From Desulfobulbaceae bacterium (lineage in GTDB: Bacteria; Desulfobacterota; Desulfobulbia; Desulfobulbales; SURF-16), in the NCBI GenBank assembly GCA_020444175.1, contig JAHLLM010000006.1:68204-132203 (forward strand): a DNA stretch of 64,000 bases, given 5' to 3'. Every line of letters starts with the position of its first letter. Within the stretch, counting starts at the first letter, position 1. Of this stretch, positions 62,501 to 64,000 are shown piece after piece. Made by a program: the position numbers and the translations under genes. The notes below the pieces were generated by a model. That model made no database searches, had not been told where the DNA came from, and saw only the letters and a program-made list of their open reading frames with translations.

Positions 62501-64000
62501 TGAAAGGTAGCTCCAATTGCCCCAAAACCTGTTTTACCTGTTTTCTGTTTAAGGGGGGATCTGATTTTGGTTGTAGACCAGGCAAAACTCCGCCCCTGTG
62601 ACGAAGTCGTGGCGGTTCTCCCACTTCCCTTAAGGGTAACCAAAAGTAGACGCCCAAAAGATAAGACAACCGGAGGGATGATTCCTCTGTAACAGAATAC
62701 AGAAAACTTTGTTCATCCGTCTTGATGAAACAATAAGCAATTCCAAGTTCTAACGCGTTGAAAAGCAATTCATTATTAAGAATGTCATCGCTAACACTAA
62801 ATTTACATCCTACGAACTTCATGTCTGGGCCGTGTACCTTCTCCTGCAATACATTGCCGACTTGATCAATCAAACCACGGAGAACCATACCAAACTCAGG
62901 GTAACCTTCAACTGCTGTATGCATATCGTCACAAAAGTTGCTTATTGCACGATGTTGCTCTTTGGGGGTGAGGGGATTGCAACGAGCTACCTTGAAAATT
63001 GCATTCATGATTTGTATAAAACGCCTTGGGTTACCGTCAGCAACTCTCCTTATCGTTGCAGCTCCTGCGAACCAACCTGTCGTTCTGTTTCCTTTTGAAT
63101 TTTCTTTCCGCATCCGACGGACGTAGTAGATCGGGGCGAATTTTTTGAGGTATGCATGTTTTAACTTCTTCGGTTTTCCTGAAAGCTCATCTATTCGCTT
63201 TTCTCGCTGTTCAGATAGTGCTTCCTTGATACCAGACATGATAGTTTCTTCTGAAGTTTCATCGTCTCCCATTTCAGCACGGTAATAATCCACAAGATCA
63301 TCGCCATGTCCTTCCTTTCCCAAAAAGCTTTGGAGGGTAACATCTTCTGCCTGAATTCCGCATCGTTTTAATCTAGATTGGCACACAAAATTTGTTAAGC
63401 CAATGAAATCAGAGGAGTCGTGATCAAGGTCGATGCGGCGGTAATTGAAGTCACTGCCATGCGGTTCTACAAATATTCCAGGCTGATTAGTCGCACGAGT
63501 GTTGTGCTTATAAGGAAGAGTTGCCATTTTCAGAACGAGGGGACGTTCCGCAGCCCTCATGAAAGTGTTTATGCATTGAAGACAGCTCTTGTCCAAGAAT
63601 TCTGCTTCGTCTATGCAGACTAGCCAATGTGTATGACTCATATCAATATTTAATACAGGTTCTAAGCCCCGGATAGCATTTTTGATCGGCAATAATATAG
63701 GTTGCGCTAAAAGCCGAAATTCTGGTGCTTGATTAACATCTTTTAGGTTGAAAATAGAGTTGAAGCACTGATCCACCACGCCAATTAAATCGGTAATACT
63801 TGCAGGTGGAGGGGCTATGTCTGCGAACCAAAGTGTTGAGAGATACTCGCACAGGTCAAATTCTGCCCCTGCTCTAAGTTTCCTATCTGCAAAGACATCT
63901 TTAAGGACTTCGCGTAATTCAGAAAGGAATGCATGAATTGCTGCGCAATTAAAAGCATACTGAAAAAAAACAATCCTATCCTCCTGTGGGACCCTCTGTC
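62484..64000 (-). CDS. ORC/CDC6-type AAA ATPase, 5' end cut by window
   Basis: The frame is open to the right edge; the visible part is about 505 residues and the Walker A motif must lie beyond 64000. A Walker B-like WLVCIDEAEFLDKSCLQ is followed by an AAA+ lid and winged-helix region (WFAGAATIRRVADGNPRRFIQIMNAIFKVA, which holds the sensor-2 Arg). This matches what I know of the ORC-CDC6-type ATPases found in bacterial defence-like loci. GTG at 63779 is an internal start, not the true one. The gene leads an operon with the unknown protein and the adenine methylase. Confidence 0.85.
   Translation of the reverse strand, partial: QRVPQEDRIVFFQYAFNCAAIHAFLSELREVLKDVFADRKLRAGAEFDLCEYLSTLWFADIAPPPASITDLIGVVDQCFNSIFNLKDVNQAPEFRLLAQPILLPIKNAIRGLEPVLNIDMSHTHWLVCIDEAEFLDKSCLQCINTFMRAAERPLVLKMATLPYKHNTRATNQPGIFVEPHGSDFNYRRIDLDHDSSDFIGLTNFVCQSRLKRCGIQAEDVTLQSFLGKEGHGDDLVDYYRAEMGDDETSEETIMSGIKEALSEQREKRIDELSGKPKKLKHAYLKKFAPIYYVRRMRKENSKGNRTTGWFAGAATIRRVADGNPRRFIQIMNAIFKVARCNPLTPKEQHRAISNFCDDMHTAVEGYPEFGMVLRGLIDQVGNVLQEKVHGPDMKFVGCKFSVSDDILNNELLFNALELGIAYCFIKTDEQSFLYSVTEESSLRLSYLLGVYFWLPLREVGEPPRLRHRGGVLPGLQPKSDPPLNRKQVKQVLGQLELPFNEKNK

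Overview
The window looks like a chromosomal accessory region of a mid-GC Desulfobacterota-type (deltaproteobacterial) bacterium. This is an inference from gene content: a UGA-decoding (selenocysteine) peroxiredoxin-like gene, ZraP/ZraSR-type metal sensing, a heavy-metal RND pump with a neighbouring PII-like gene, SelO, KfrA-like and VPLPGS-sorted proteins. No rRNA, tRNA or CRISPR array was seen, so the assignment is not firm.

Layout. (1) 1-9.2 kb is mixed: a 5'-truncated methyltransferase/DUF4942 gene, HU, SelO, a KfrA-like coiled-coil DNA-binding protein flanked by palindromes, a DUF3088/TIKI-like pair whose second gene carries a frameshift, and a Fic protein. (2) 9.2-10.1 kb is a tyrosine recombinase whose leader (repeat R2) recurs at 40.8 kb and in part at 43.9 kb. 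(3) 10.2-40.5 kb is a copper/heavy-metal island. A MerR-type promoter at 19.85 kb faces left into merR, a YHS protein, a copA ATPase, a Met-rich periplasmic protein, DUF2933, an ICMT-like methyltransferase, a selenocysteine peroxiredoxin-like protein, GAF-HD-GYP, a TlpA-like lipoprotein and a multicopper oxidase fused to a CopB-like barrel. Rightwards lie a sigma54-type promoter with ZraP-like genes and a ZraS/ZraR pair, then a CzcCBA-type RND pump, a PII-like protein, a Zn/Cd-type P-ATPase, a second multicopper oxidase and a second Met-rich protein. A duplicated membrane HisKA gene plus merR promoter stands in inverted orientation at 19.8-20.6 and 39.7-40.5 kb; the second merR has decayed.

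(4) 41-55.3 kb is a defence island on the minus strand: SIR2-HerA; a methyltransferase, helicase and GIY-YIG nuclease module; a large SIR2-NTPase-TPR protein ending in a cold-shock-like domain; a broken methyltransferase; an HNH nuclease with a small partner; and a membrane-anchored Mrr-type nuclease. (5) 55.5-60.3 kb holds SRAP/YedK, a secreted YHYH-HNH nuclease, YkvA-like, SLOG-type 'molybdenum carrier', the intact paralogue of the TIKI-like protein and a VPLPGS-sorted protein. (6) 60.5-64 kb is a tightly packed three-gene operon, ORC/CDC6-type AAA ATPase (running off the edge), a protein of unknown family, and a D12-class adenine methylase with DPTY in place of DPPY. It is the best candidate for an undescribed defence-like system here.

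In the metal island, the proteins visible would detoxify Cu(I) at the inner membrane (CopA), oxidise or bind it in the periplasm (multicopper oxidases, Met-rich proteins), pump it across both membranes (RND) and repair oxidative damage (thioredoxin-like and selenocysteine proteins). Expression would be tied to a MerR regulator and an envelope two-component system. These functional links are inferred from family knowledge and gene order.
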